This document shows, in pieces, positions 5,824 to 11,474 of a DNA stretch of 11,474 bases. Source of the DNA: Bacillota bacterium (GTDB lineage Bacteria; Bacillota; Bacilli; Alicyclobacillales; SLC66). The DNA lies in assembly GCA_021797415.1 (NCBI GenBank), contig JAJZZT010000229.1:1-11474 (forward strand), given 5' to 3'. Position 1 is the first letter of the stretch. Each line of letters opens with the position of its first letter. Made by a program: the position numbers and the translations under genes. The notes beneath the pieces are model-generated. The model was not told the origin of the DNA. It saw nothing but the letters and a program-made list of their open reading frames with translations, and did not search any database.

Positions 5824-6480
5824 ATGAATAAGTCTCTCTCTTACAAAATGCGCAGTCCCCTGGAGCAGGGAGTGGGGCAGTCCTATCCTGCCCTGCTCTG
5901 CATGCACGGCATGGGCAGTGATGAGCGCAGTATTTTGAGTGTGGTGGACGGGATGGAGGCGACAAGCTACGTCTTTGGGCTCAGGGGCTATCTGTTGCAA
6001 TCGTCCGGGTTTTCTTATTTTACCATCCAGGGCTATGGGAAACCGCATCGCCAAACGTTTGACGATGCGGTTGCACGAGTGAACGCGACTATTCACGACA
6101 TTGCAAACAAATACCCCATTGATCTAAATCGCGTGTTTCTTGCAGGATTCAGTCAAGGAGCGATTCTCGCCATGACCCTCGGATTGCAGTTGGGAGGACG
6201 CATTCGCGGTCTTGCGGCGCTCAGTGGATACGTTCCCGGATTTGTCACGGACGAATTTGTGCCGCAGCCTCTGCACGGCATGTCGGTGTTCATCGCGCAT
6301 GGTACAGCGGATGCCGTCTTTCCCGTGCAGTGGGCCGATCGCAGCATCGACGTGTTTCGCTCGGGTGGGGCGGATGTCACGAAACGCCTGTACGATCACG
6401 GTCACTGCGTGTCACAGGAAACAAGGGAAGATCTGATTCATTGGTATGAAATTCAGGTGGGAAAGGAGGGGAAACATTGA
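5824..6480 (+). CDS. Alpha/beta hydrolase of the phospholipase/carboxylesterase family (MhqD-like)
   Basis: A 218-residue cytoplasmic serine hydrolase. ALLCMHGMGSDE (23-34) forms the oxyanion-hole region, GFSQG (108-112) presents nucleophile Ser110, HGTADAVFPV (159-168) gives the acid Asp163 and the YDHGH motif (190-194) the catalytic His194; the length fits the family. MhqD of Bacillus, a hydrolase of this family, is induced by methylhydroquinone together with DoxX-type and dioxygenase genes, so an ester or quinone-adduct substrate is a fair inference. The ATG at 5824 has AGGAGG at 5810-5815, eight bases upstream. The gene ends at 6480 with AGGAGG at about 6465-6470 and an overlapping ATG, as if another gene once followed in the operon. 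Confidence 0.88.
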   Translation: MNKSLSYKMRSPLEQGVGQSYPALLCMHGMGSDERSILSVVDGMEATSYVFGLRGYLLQSSGFSYFTIQGYGKPHRQTFDDAVARVNATIHDIANKYPIDLNRVFLAGFSQGAILAMTLGLQLGGRIRGLAALSGYVPGFVTDEFVPQPLHGMSVFIAHGTADAVFPVQWADRSIDVFRSGGADVTKRLYDHGHCVSQETREDLIHWYEIQVGKEGKH

Positions 6481-6599
6481 TGATGCCATCGCTACAACCA
6501 ACGAAGCCGACAAATGTTCGAGCCGCTCGGATTTCGTTGTATGGTCGAGCTTGGCCATCACGAACCTGTCCATACAGGGATTCACAGATAGCCCCATGA
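6480..6599 (+). CDS. 39-codon ORF overlapping the hydrolase stop; probable remnant
   Basis: ATG ATG at 6480-6485 overlaps the TGA of the hydrolase, with an AGGAGG-type site about ten bases upstream inside the hydrolase gene, the arrangement of translational coupling. The product (MMPSLQPTKPTNVRAARI and so on) has no recognisable motif and stops at 6597-6599. It may be the start of a lost downstream gene, or chance. The rest of 6600-6741 holds only the hairpin at 6649-6673. Confidence 0.3.
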   Translation: MMPSLQPTKPTNVRAARISLYGRAWPSRTCPYRDSQIAP

Positions 6600-6648
6600 T
6601 AAGCTGCCGAGCACCGTGCGCCCCAGTTCCTGATCTAAAGCACAACAG

Positions 6649-6673
6649 CCCCCACCGGTATGGCAGGTGGGGG
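6649..6673. terminator. GC-rich stem-loop between convergent units
   Basis: CCCCCACC (6649-6656), a 9-base loop and GGTGGGGG (6666-6673) form a perfect 8-bp stem between the plus-strand operon and the minus-strand surface-protein gene. The minus-strand flank is somewhat T-rich (CTGTTGTGCTTT); the plus flank is not. It is a plausible terminator for the minus gene, or a palindrome left by a transposon end. Confidence 0.45.
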
Positions 6674-6741
6674 ACTGCCTGACGCCCACTATGCGACTCA
6701 CTATCTGGGGGGATTTGCATACCTTCCATAACAGGATCTTG

Positions 6742-7284
6742 CTAAGTTTGTGAGCAGTCCCTTCTGCGCCAGCGTACGACACCGTAGGTCAAGAGTCCGA
6801 TAACAGGAAATGCAGCCGCATAGGGGACTTCCGGCAACTGACCCACGGGCGGCGGCGTGATGTAGTTGTAGGTGCCCGTCGAATCTCCACCTGATACGTA
6901 ACCGAGTGATGGGTCGTTCTGGTTCGGGAGATTCAGCGCAAAGGAAACATCCGACCATAAGGTGCCATACTCCGGCGCGGGAACCGTGAAAGTTGCGACG
7001 AACGTGTTGGTCGAAGCCTGGATGAGGTCAACGGATGAGATTGTCGCGAGTCCGTTCGTCATTCCATGTCCGATGTTCGCAATTTCCTCGACCTGCGCAC
7101 CCGTGTTGCCGAGGGCCGGCGTCCAATTGAGGTTGGTTAATGGCGGCAGTGTAAATGTAACTGTGATCTGTTCCCCGGCCCAGATCCCTGAAACTGCGGC
7201 GTAAGCCTGCAAAGACGGTGTCATGACGGCCGCTATAATCATGGCGACAGCGACCATGCCGCGCCCCAAGAACTTTTTGTACAC
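6742..7284 (-). CDS. Secreted surface protein with PEVP / membrane segment / Arg-cluster C-terminal sorting-like tail
   Basis: A 180-residue exported protein. A GTG at 7282-7284 behind GGGGGGAG (7289-7296) gives a textbook signal peptide: MYKKFLGRG, a hydrophobic core to residue 22 and a likely cut after QAYA (29). An upstream ATG lacks a ribosome binding site and spoils the signal peptide. The mature part (30-145) is Thr/Asn/Pro-rich, strand-like and cysteine-free, as in many extracellular beta-sandwich proteins; I do not recognise the domain. The tail is tripartite: LPEVPYAAA (150-158), a hydrophobic span to about 170, then RWRRR (171-175). This is the architecture of LPXTG and PEP-CTERM sorting signals, but the motif is neither canonical LPXTG nor VPEP. 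Cell-surface location is strongly suggested; the processing enzyme is not in the window. Confidence 0.75.
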   Translation of the reverse strand: MYKKFLGRGMVAVAMIIAAVMTPSLQAYAAVSGIWAGEQITVTFTLPPLTNLNWTPALGNTGAQVEEIANIGHGMTNGLATISSVDLIQASTNTFVATFTVPAPEYGTLWSDVSFALNLPNQNDPSLGYVSGGDSTGTYNYITPPPVGQLPEVPYAAAFPVIGLLTYGVVRWRRRDCSQT

Positions 7285-7327
7285 GCTTCTCCCCCCACGT
7301 GAGATCGTTGTCATATCCATTAAACAG

Positions 7328-7355
7328 ATTGCAATAAGATACCCCATATTGTCAA
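7328..7355 (-). promoter_or_regulatory. Promoter candidate for the sorting-tail protein
   Basis: On the minus strand a perfect TTGACA (7350-7355) is followed after 16 bases by TGCAAT (7328-7333), four of six -10 positions. It lies about 45 bases upstream of the GTG start, giving a short leader. Confidence 0.45.
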
Positions 7356-7430
7356 TAAACAGAATGAAAAGACCAGGGCCCGTGTATCTATTCCCAGTTG
7401 AACGACCAGGGGAATCGTGAAAATACCCTT

Positions 7431-7481
7431 GAAGAAAAAGAGGGACTAGCGGGGCGTGATATCCACCCAATAGTCCCTCTT
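7431..7481 (-). terminator. Rho-independent terminator overlapping the end of the lipoprotein gene
   Basis: AAGAGGGACTA (7471-7481 read on the minus strand) pairs perfectly over 11 bases with TAGTCCCTCTT (7438-7448), followed by TTTCTTC. The left arm lies in the last codons and the TAG stop codon itself forms the start of the right arm, so coding and termination signals are interlocked. Confidence 0.85.
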
Positions 7482-8714
7482 CCCGTGGGTCCGCAGCATG
7501 ATATCTTCACCGGCAGGATCTTGCACAATCACCCACCCGGCGCTGGAAGTCAGCCACTGCATGGCGTTTAGCGTCCCTTTCCTCCATCCCGCGGGCGCGT
7601 GAAGTCCATCGCTGATCCACGACCACGCAAGATTCGATGACATCATTCCAAGCATTGGATAGGGAAAGGGGAGAACCATGCCGACAAACACCTCCCCACC
7701 GGGAACCGCATCCATCGCATTGATGTAACCGGCGGGGAGTTCCCTTGTGTTTTCGCGGTCTTTTGGGTTGTCGACGAAAGAACCGCCGATGGTACGCCAG
7801 GAATGCCCGCCGTCCTGTGAACGCACAATCAGGTAATCCTGACCTTGCATCGAGCCGTTGGGCGAGATGAATATGGCGTACCCGGTCCGGGACGATGAGA
7901 ATGTGATCTGATTCCTGGGCAAATAGGCGGACAATGTATGCGGGTTCCGGATTCCGTAAAAAGCTTGTTGCAGGTTTTGCGGCAAGGTATAGCGGGACAC
8001 CCACGTGTGATGTCGATTATCCCATGCCCAAATGCGGCTGAATCCGATAGCCATGACATTGTGAGAGATCGAGCTGATGTGTAATATGATGCCCGGTTGG
8101 GATGCGAGATTCCAGATATTACCTCCATCGCTTGTGTGATACAGTCGTCCTTGAATGGTCAGCCATCCGAAGCGATTCGTTGGGAAACACATTGCGGCGT
8201 TGGATAACGAGCTTCTGATCTGTTCTGTACTCAAACCGGACGGCAATTGGAACGTACGCTCGAATTTCCAGGAGCGTCCTCCGTTTGGAGTCTCGAACAG
8301 GACGGCGTGTTGGGAAGAATGCAAGGTGGACAGGCCAACAAGCCATCCCCGCTTGGTGTTCTCCATGTGGATGTATTCCGGGGATATTCCGGTAAGATGT
8401 GTTGAGATCCAGGTCGATCCCGCGTCATCCGTCTTCCACATCGTGGCGATTTGCCCGGTATGGCCGTGCTGATAGCCGACAGCCCAGCCTTGATTGCGGT
8501 TCACAAATTGAAAAGAGGTGATTACGACGTGGGAAGCGCGTGTTACCGCAGGTGTGTTGATAGACACACTGGTTCCGGGGTTAGTTGTGCGGCTAGGCGC
8601 AGGAGCGGAAATTGTTCTCTGGGGAGACACCCCACACCCGGATAGGGACGTACCTGTCATGATGGCTGTCGCGATCCACCTCATCGTATCCTTCTTCACG
8701 ATTTGAAAATTCAT
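7446..8714 (-). CDS. Lipoprotein with BNR/sialidase-type (Ycf48-like) repeats
   Basis: A predicted membrane-anchored lipoprotein of 422 residues: a hydrophobic N-terminus ends in the lipobox L-S-G-C with lipidated Cys27, followed by a Ser/Thr/Pro linker (29-60). The rest contains Asp-box repeats: TDDAGSTW (95-102), TPNGGRSWKF (142-151), TSDGGNIWNL (194-203) and SQDGGHSWRTI (299-309), interleaved with RGWLVG, FGWLT and AGWVIV-type strands. This is the pattern of seven-bladed propellers of the BNR/Ycf48/sortilin type; many such exported proteins have no proven activity and no sialidase catalytic residues can be assigned. Start choice is uncertain: ATG at 8712-8714 has GGGG directly adjacent, while the in-frame ATG at 8682-8684, behind AAGAAGGA, gives a tighter 17-residue signal peptide. 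No close operon partner. Confidence 0.85.
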   Translation of the reverse strand: MNFQIVKKDTMRWIATAIMTGTSLSGCGVSPQRTISAPAPSRTTNPGTSVSINTPAVTRASHVVITSFQFVNRNQGWAVGYQHGHTGQIATMWKTDDAGSTWISTHLTGISPEYIHMENTKRGWLVGLSTLHSSQHAVLFETPNGGRSWKFERTFQLPSGLSTEQIRSSLSNAAMCFPTNRFGWLTIQGRLYHTSDGGNIWNLASQPGIILHISSISHNVMAIGFSRIWAWDNRHHTWVSRYTLPQNLQQAFYGIRNPHTLSAYLPRNQITFSSSRTGYAIFISPNGSMQGQDYLIVRSQDGGHSWRTIGGSFVDNPKDRENTRELPAGYINAMDAVPGGEVFVGMVLPFPYPMLGMMSSNLAWSWISDGLHAPAGWRKGTLNAMQWLTSSAGWVIVQDPAGEDIMLRTHGKRDYWVDITPR

Positions 8715-8889
8715 CCCCTTTCTTTCCCGGGCTAATCACACACTCCTGGTTTGTTGGGTGTTCGTCGGGTGGATAAATGGTAGACGATATCACGCACGGA
8801 AGAGTTACAGACCATCGGCAGCCCATGTCATACCGTGAATGCATGTACGAAGTATTATGAGCTTGATTAAGATCCTGTTCAAAAAGTTG

Positions 8890-8985
8890 CTACATTAGGA
8901 GATGAATGGCCGCAAAAATTCCGATTGAATAAATCCATGCACTTTTTTCGTCGCCCAGAAATCGCTTCAGCCAATCGTATGCCAT
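8890..8985 (-). CDS. 31-residue putative membrane peptide
   Basis: A very short gene with complete expression signals: ATG at 8983-8985, GGAGG at 8993-8997 (seven bases away), TATAAT at 9014-9019 and TAG at 8890-8892. The peptide starts MAYDWLKRFLGDEKSAW, an amphipathic charged segment with WLKRF, and ends in a hydrophobic segment of about 14 residues (IYSIGIFAAIHLLM). That layout is typical of small membrane-associated peptides of Bacillota, some of which act on kinases, transporters or sporulation proteins; no family is recognised and no function is claimed. It stands alone between the lipoprotein gene and the DinB gene, in a ~470-base gap otherwise empty (8715-8889 shows nothing). Confidence 0.6.
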   Translation of the reverse strand: MAYDWLKRFLGDEKSAWIYSIGIFAAIHLLM

Positions 8986-9013
8986 CAAAATGCCTCCAAC
9001 AATCAGGTTGCAA

Positions 9014-9040
9014 ATTATAGACCACTGTTGCCTCGGTCAT
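9014..9040 (-). promoter_or_regulatory. Promoter candidate of the 31-residue peptide gene
   Basis: On the minus strand TATAAT (9014-9019) is a perfect -10; ATGACC (9035-9040) is a weak -35 with a short 15-base spacer. The -10 lies 28 bases upstream of the start codon, just ahead of the GGAGG. Confidence 0.5.
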
Positions 9041-9093
9041 TTGGAACAATACTTCTGACCACTACTCTGCTCAGCGGGAAACGGAATATAAAT

Positions 9094-9131
9094 AAATGAA
9101 AAAGCGCCGCCGACACCCAACCAGGTGGCGC
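9094..9131 (-). terminator. Rho-independent terminator of the DinB-family gene
   Basis: On the minus strand GCGCCACC (9124-9131), a 12-base loop and GGCGGCGC (9104-9111) form an 8-bp stem with one G-T wobble, followed by TTTTTCATTT. It lies about 60 bases after the gene's stop at 9189. Confidence 0.8.
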
Positions 9132-9188
9132 GGTGGGTTCACCGGATTCTGCTTCGACGCTCGTCGAGAGAAAAAGCAACTGGCAATG

Positions 9189-9752
9189 TCAACGTGAACT
9201 ATGGTCTCGCCTAAAACGTTCCGCCATGCCTTCCAGATACGCCTTCGACTGGCCGCGCGGAATGCTCAATGTCTGCCAATCGGAATTCCGGATCTGCTTG
9301 GCGAGATAGACGATCTGCCCAACATGGCCCGCCAGATGGGATATCTGTCTTTCCACCGCCTGAATGACCGTGTGCGGCTCAGTCCGGATATACACCGTTC
9401 GCAGCAGGTCGTCCGGCGTCAGTGCCTCCACCGCGCCAAACAGCCGTTCCCACCCCAGGTTCCACTCCGTCAGGAGCTGTTCGCGGGATGCGTATCCGCC
9501 CTCGAATTCTCCGTCCCGGTCGCGCGTCGGTTTCTCGCCGTCGGACGTCAGGAAGTCCGTCCAGCGAGACACCATATTCCCCGCCATGTGTTTGACAATT
9601 CGCGCGGTACTGTTGCACTCCCCATGTGGCGCCCAGTGCAGTTCACCGAGTTGCAACTGGTCCATGGCGTCTTCTGCTGTTCTTTTCATTTTTCTGAAAT
9701 TCTCTATCGCACTATCCAGATATGCTTGTCCCACATTCTGTCCCACATCCAT
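9189..9752 (-). CDS. DinB-superfamily protein (DUF1572 type)
   Basis: A 187-residue four-helix-bundle protein. His55 (in RIVKHMAGN) together with His139 and His143 (in HLAGHVGQIVY) form the three-histidine metal site characteristic of DinB/YfiT-type proteins; FRKMKRTAEDAMDQL (19-33) is the first helix and the WNLGWERLFGAVEAL region (97-111) is typical of DUF1572. Members include thiol-transferases and hydrolases that use bacillithiol or mycothiol, but DUF1572 proteins have no settled reaction. The ATG at 9750-9752 is preferred, with AGGAGG at 9765-9770 at a slightly long spacing of 12; a GTG at 9789-9791 would extend the frame without a ribosome binding site. A good terminator follows at 9094-9131, so it is probably monocistronic. 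Confidence 0.85.
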   Translation of the reverse strand: MDVGQNVGQAYLDSAIENFRKMKRTAEDAMDQLQLGELHWAPHGECNSTARIVKHMAGNMVSRWTDFLTSDGEKPTRDRDGEFEGGYASREQLLTEWNLGWERLFGAVEALTPDDLLRTVYIRTEPHTVIQAVERQISHLAGHVGQIVYLAKQIRNSDWQTLSIPRGQSKAYLEGMAERFRRDHSSR

Positions 9753-9920
9753 CGCGGCGCACCGCCTCCTGTCCTTGGTTCGCAACTCCACGAGCTAATG
9801 GCGTTGTTCGGGAAGGCCTGTCAGACCAGGGTTACGAGTGAAGGGAGGAATCGTTTTCCGGCCAAATAATGCGAAAAAGCGCGGAGGTTCATCGAAAACG
9901 ACAAATAGAAAAACTATTAT

Positions 9921-10316
9921 ATGGAAAAAGGGGCGCTGCCCGCGCCTGAACTGCGCGCGCGTCTGCTCACCGTTTGGGGCATCGGCCCGGAGACCGCCGC
10001 CGACATCGTGCTGTACGCCGCGCACCAGCCGTCCTTTGTGATCGACTCGTATACGCGGCGCATCTTTTTTCGCCTCGGTGTGACGCGGGAGAAGGCGACG
10101 TACGACGAACTGCGCGATTTTTTCATGCGTCATCTGCCGGTCGACGTCGGCCTGTACAACCAGTACCACGCTCTCATCGACGCGCTCGGCCACTCGCTGT
10201 GCCTGAGCCGGCGTCCCCGCTGCGGCGAATGCCCGCTGCAGTCCCTTTGTCCGTCGTACGCCGCTTTCACGCCGCAGTCCGAAGTCAGCCGTTGCGCCGC
10301 TGGAAGTCCTTCATGA
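9921..10316 (+). pseudogene. 5'-truncated endonuclease III-like (HhH-GPD) DNA glycosylase
   Basis: The frame encodes the C-terminal half of a base-excision-repair glycosylase: helix-hairpin-helix LLTVWGIGPETAADIVLYA (15-33), catalytic aspartate Asp42 in FVIDSYTRR, and a [4Fe-4S] loop C-x6-C-x2-C-x5-C at Cys94, 101, 104 and 110. The E-T in place of the K-T of classic Nth suggests the archaeal/thermophile-like branch without lyase lysine. The N-terminal ~90-100 residues, which supply most of the first helical domain, are missing; in-frame stops lie just upstream and the ATG at 9921 has no ribosome binding site. Coding-like sequence starts abruptly near 9925, after A/T-rich DNA (9795-9920) in which I see no gene. 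Its end overlaps the serC stop convergently by 32 bases. Probably non-functional; a sequencing deletion is an alternative. Confidence 0.7.
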
Positions 10317-11373
10317 AGTCGGCCAGGGCCGTGCAGGCCTTGTGCGGCACCGCATTGTAAGCCGATGCGCGCAGTCCGCCCACGCTGCGGTGTCCGCCCA
10401 GTCCTTCAAAGCCATTCTGGACCGATTCCTGGACGAACCGCTTCTCAAGTTCAACGCTCGGCATCCGCCAGGTGACGTTCATGATGGACCGGTAAGGCTT
10501 TTCGACCAATCCCTGATAGAAGCCGCCGCTGGTATCAATGGCGTCGTAGATGACGCCTGCCTTTTCCCTGTTGAGCCGTTCCAGTTGCCGGACGCCGCCC
10601 TGTCGCTGCGTCCACTTGAGCACGAGGTTCAGCATGTAGATCGAGTGCACCGGGGGCGTATTGTACAGGGACTTGTTCTTCGCGAATGTCGCGTAGCGCA
10701 GGATCGTCGGGATGTGATCGGCGCCCGACTTCAAGAATTCATCCTGCACCACCACCGCCGTGACTCCCGCGGGTCCCAGGTTCTTTTGGGCGCCGGCGTA
10801 GACCAGCGCAAACTTGGACATGTCTCGCTCGCGGCTGAGGATGTCGCTTGTCATGTCGCCGATCAGCGGGACGCCGTGTGTGTCCGGCAGGTCGCTGTAT
10901 TGCGAACCTTCAATGGTGTTATTGACCGTGATGTGCAGGTACGCCGCGTCGGGGGACAGCGCGATCTCCTCCTGAGCAGGAATGCGCGACCAGTTTGCAC
11001 CCTTCGAGGTGGCGGCCACGGACGAGTCTCCGAGGTGCTTCGCCTCATCGAACGCCTTTTCCGCGAAATTGCCACTCAGCACGTAGCCGGCCGTCTTTCC
11101 CTGATTCATGAAATTCAAGGGAACCAGGGCAAACTGCGTGCTCGCGCCTCCGCCCATGAACAGCACGTGATACCCCTGCACAAGACCCAGCAGATCGAGC
11201 AGCAGGTTTTGCGCTTCCTCGTTGATCGCCTCGACAACCTTGCCGCGGTGCGACATCTCCATGAGGGAGATCCCCTGTCCCTGATACTGGACAAAGTTGT
11301 CTCGCGCCTCCTCCAGAACATCCAGAGGAAGGGCTGCGGGGCCAGGGTTGAAATTATAGATTCTATCGGCCAT
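10285..11373 (-). CDS. serC: Phosphoserine aminotransferase
   Basis: SerC converts 3-phosphohydroxypyruvate and glutamate to phosphoserine in serine biosynthesis and also serves the pyridoxal 5'-phosphate pathway in some bacteria. The 362 residues match the family length of ~360. MADRIYNFNPGPAALP (1-16) is the class V aminotransferase opening, FMGGGASTQF (72-81) binds the cofactor phosphate, and VYAGAQKNLGPAGV (191-204) holds the Schiff-base lysine, Lys197; GHRSVGGLRASAYNA near the C-terminus binds the substrate phosphate. The ATG at 11371-11373 has AAGGAG eight bases upstream; an earlier in-frame start at 11403 is unsupported. No serA or serB is visible in the window. Full length with no lesions seen. 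Confidence 0.96.
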   Translation of the reverse strand: MADRIYNFNPGPAALPLDVLEEARDNFVQYQGQGISLMEMSHRGKVVEAINEEAQNLLLDLLGLVQGYHVLFMGGGASTQFALVPLNFMNQGKTAGYVLSGNFAEKAFDEAKHLGDSSVAATSKGANWSRIPAQEEIALSPDAAYLHITVNNTIEGSQYSDLPDTHGVPLIGDMTSDILSRERDMSKFALVYAGAQKNLGPAGVTAVVVQDEFLKSGADHIPTILRYATFAKNKSLYNTPPVHSIYMLNLVLKWTQRQGGVRQLERLNREKAGVIYDAIDTSGGFYQGLVEKPYRSIMNVTWRMPSVELEKRFVQESVQNGFEGLGGHRSVGGLRASAYNAVPHKACTALADFMKDFQRRNG

Positions 11374-11424
11374 CCATATCTCTCCTTCGCGAACGCCGGA
11401 CATATGAACTCTGGGGTACGAACC

Positions 11425-11430
11425 ATTTTA
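11425..11430 (-). promoter_or_regulatory. Extended -10 box upstream of serC
   Basis: On the minus strand TAAAAT, preceded by TGG to give an extended -10 form (TGGTAAAAT), lies about 50 bases from the serC ATG. No good -35 is visible. A 6-bp GC stem (11441-11446 with 11457-11462) just upstream may belong to the preceding gene's terminator. Confidence 0.4.
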
Positions 11431-11474
11431 CCATGCCGGCGGCCGCGCTGACGCCTGCGGCCCGGAGTTGCCGC

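Noticed and set aside
6600..6741. IS200/IS605-type transposon end at the GC-rich hairpin
   Set aside because: A hairpin alone is not enough; no TnpA or TnpB coding remnant can be read in the flanks.
8593..8844. 83-codon minus-strand frame upstream of the lipoprotein
   Set aside because: It overlaps the lipoprotein N-terminus in another frame, has no ribosome binding site and no recognisable content.
9201..9869. 222-codon plus-strand frame opposite the DinB-family gene
   Set aside because: The minus strand has the three-histidine DinB pattern, a ribosome binding site and a terminator; the plus frame has none.
9795..10193. 132-codon minus-strand frame opposite the endonuclease III remnant
   Set aside because: The opposite strand carries the helix-hairpin-helix, catalytic Asp and four-cysteine cluster, so this is a shadow.
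10342..11451. 369-codon plus-strand frame opposite serC
   Set aside because: It is the antisense shadow of a full-length, motif-complete serC; long antisense frames are common in GC-rich genes.
1..11474. CRISPR arrays or toxin-antitoxin pairs
   Set aside because: No regularly spaced repeats with spacers and no paired small genes of known toxin or antitoxin type were seen.

Overview
The window looks like chromosomal DNA from a Gram-positive bacterium of the phylum Bacillota, most likely an Alicyclobacillaceae-type organism. The evidence is strong AGGAGG ribosome binding sites, sigma-A type promoters, a Bacillus-style tandem PhoP box, a lipoprotein with a Firmicute-like lipobox, TTG and GTG starts, and mid-to-high GC. 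The genus is inference. It is an accessory-rich stretch in which working transcription units alternate with decayed genes.

Layout. At 1-194 (minus) is the N-terminus of an ABC transporter ATPase. At 195-935 there is no convincing gene except a doubtful cysteine-rich plus-strand fragment. At 936-1598 (minus) is a short secreted or membrane-anchored protein of unknown function. At 1751-2390 (minus) is a decayed phage Gp37/Gp68-type (DUF5131) gene. At 2407-3801 (minus) is a phosphate:H+ symporter-type MFS protein with a tandem PhoP-box-like array upstream. At 4006-4396 (minus) lies debris: an IS66-type transposase tail, a tRNA T-arm-like sequence, and the first residues of an HxlR-family regulator.

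Divergent from that broken regulator is a plus-strand unit, 4662-6480: an NADP-type dinucleotide-binding reductase, a DoxX membrane protein and an alpha/beta hydrolase. It resembles the quinone/electrophile-response genes of Bacillus (catD/mhqP-like and mhqD-like), which HxlR (YodB, CatR) or MarR (MhqR) repressors control. The control region has a good promoter and two dyads, so this looks like a thiol/quinone stress module whose own local repressor has been cut off by an insertion or deletion.

Further on come two minus-strand cell-surface genes: a small secreted protein ending in a PEVP / membrane segment / RWRRR sorting-like tail (6742-7284), and a BNR-repeat lipoprotein (7446-8714). Then come an untracked 31-residue membrane peptide gene (8890-8985), a DinB-superfamily protein (9189-9752), a 5'-truncated endonuclease III-like gene (9921-10316, plus) and serC (10285-11373, minus). 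The best leads are the broken HxlR switch beside the reductase/DoxX/hydrolase unit, the PhoP-box array, the sorting-tail protein and the 31-residue peptide. No CRISPR array, complete tRNA, rRNA or intact mobile element was seen.
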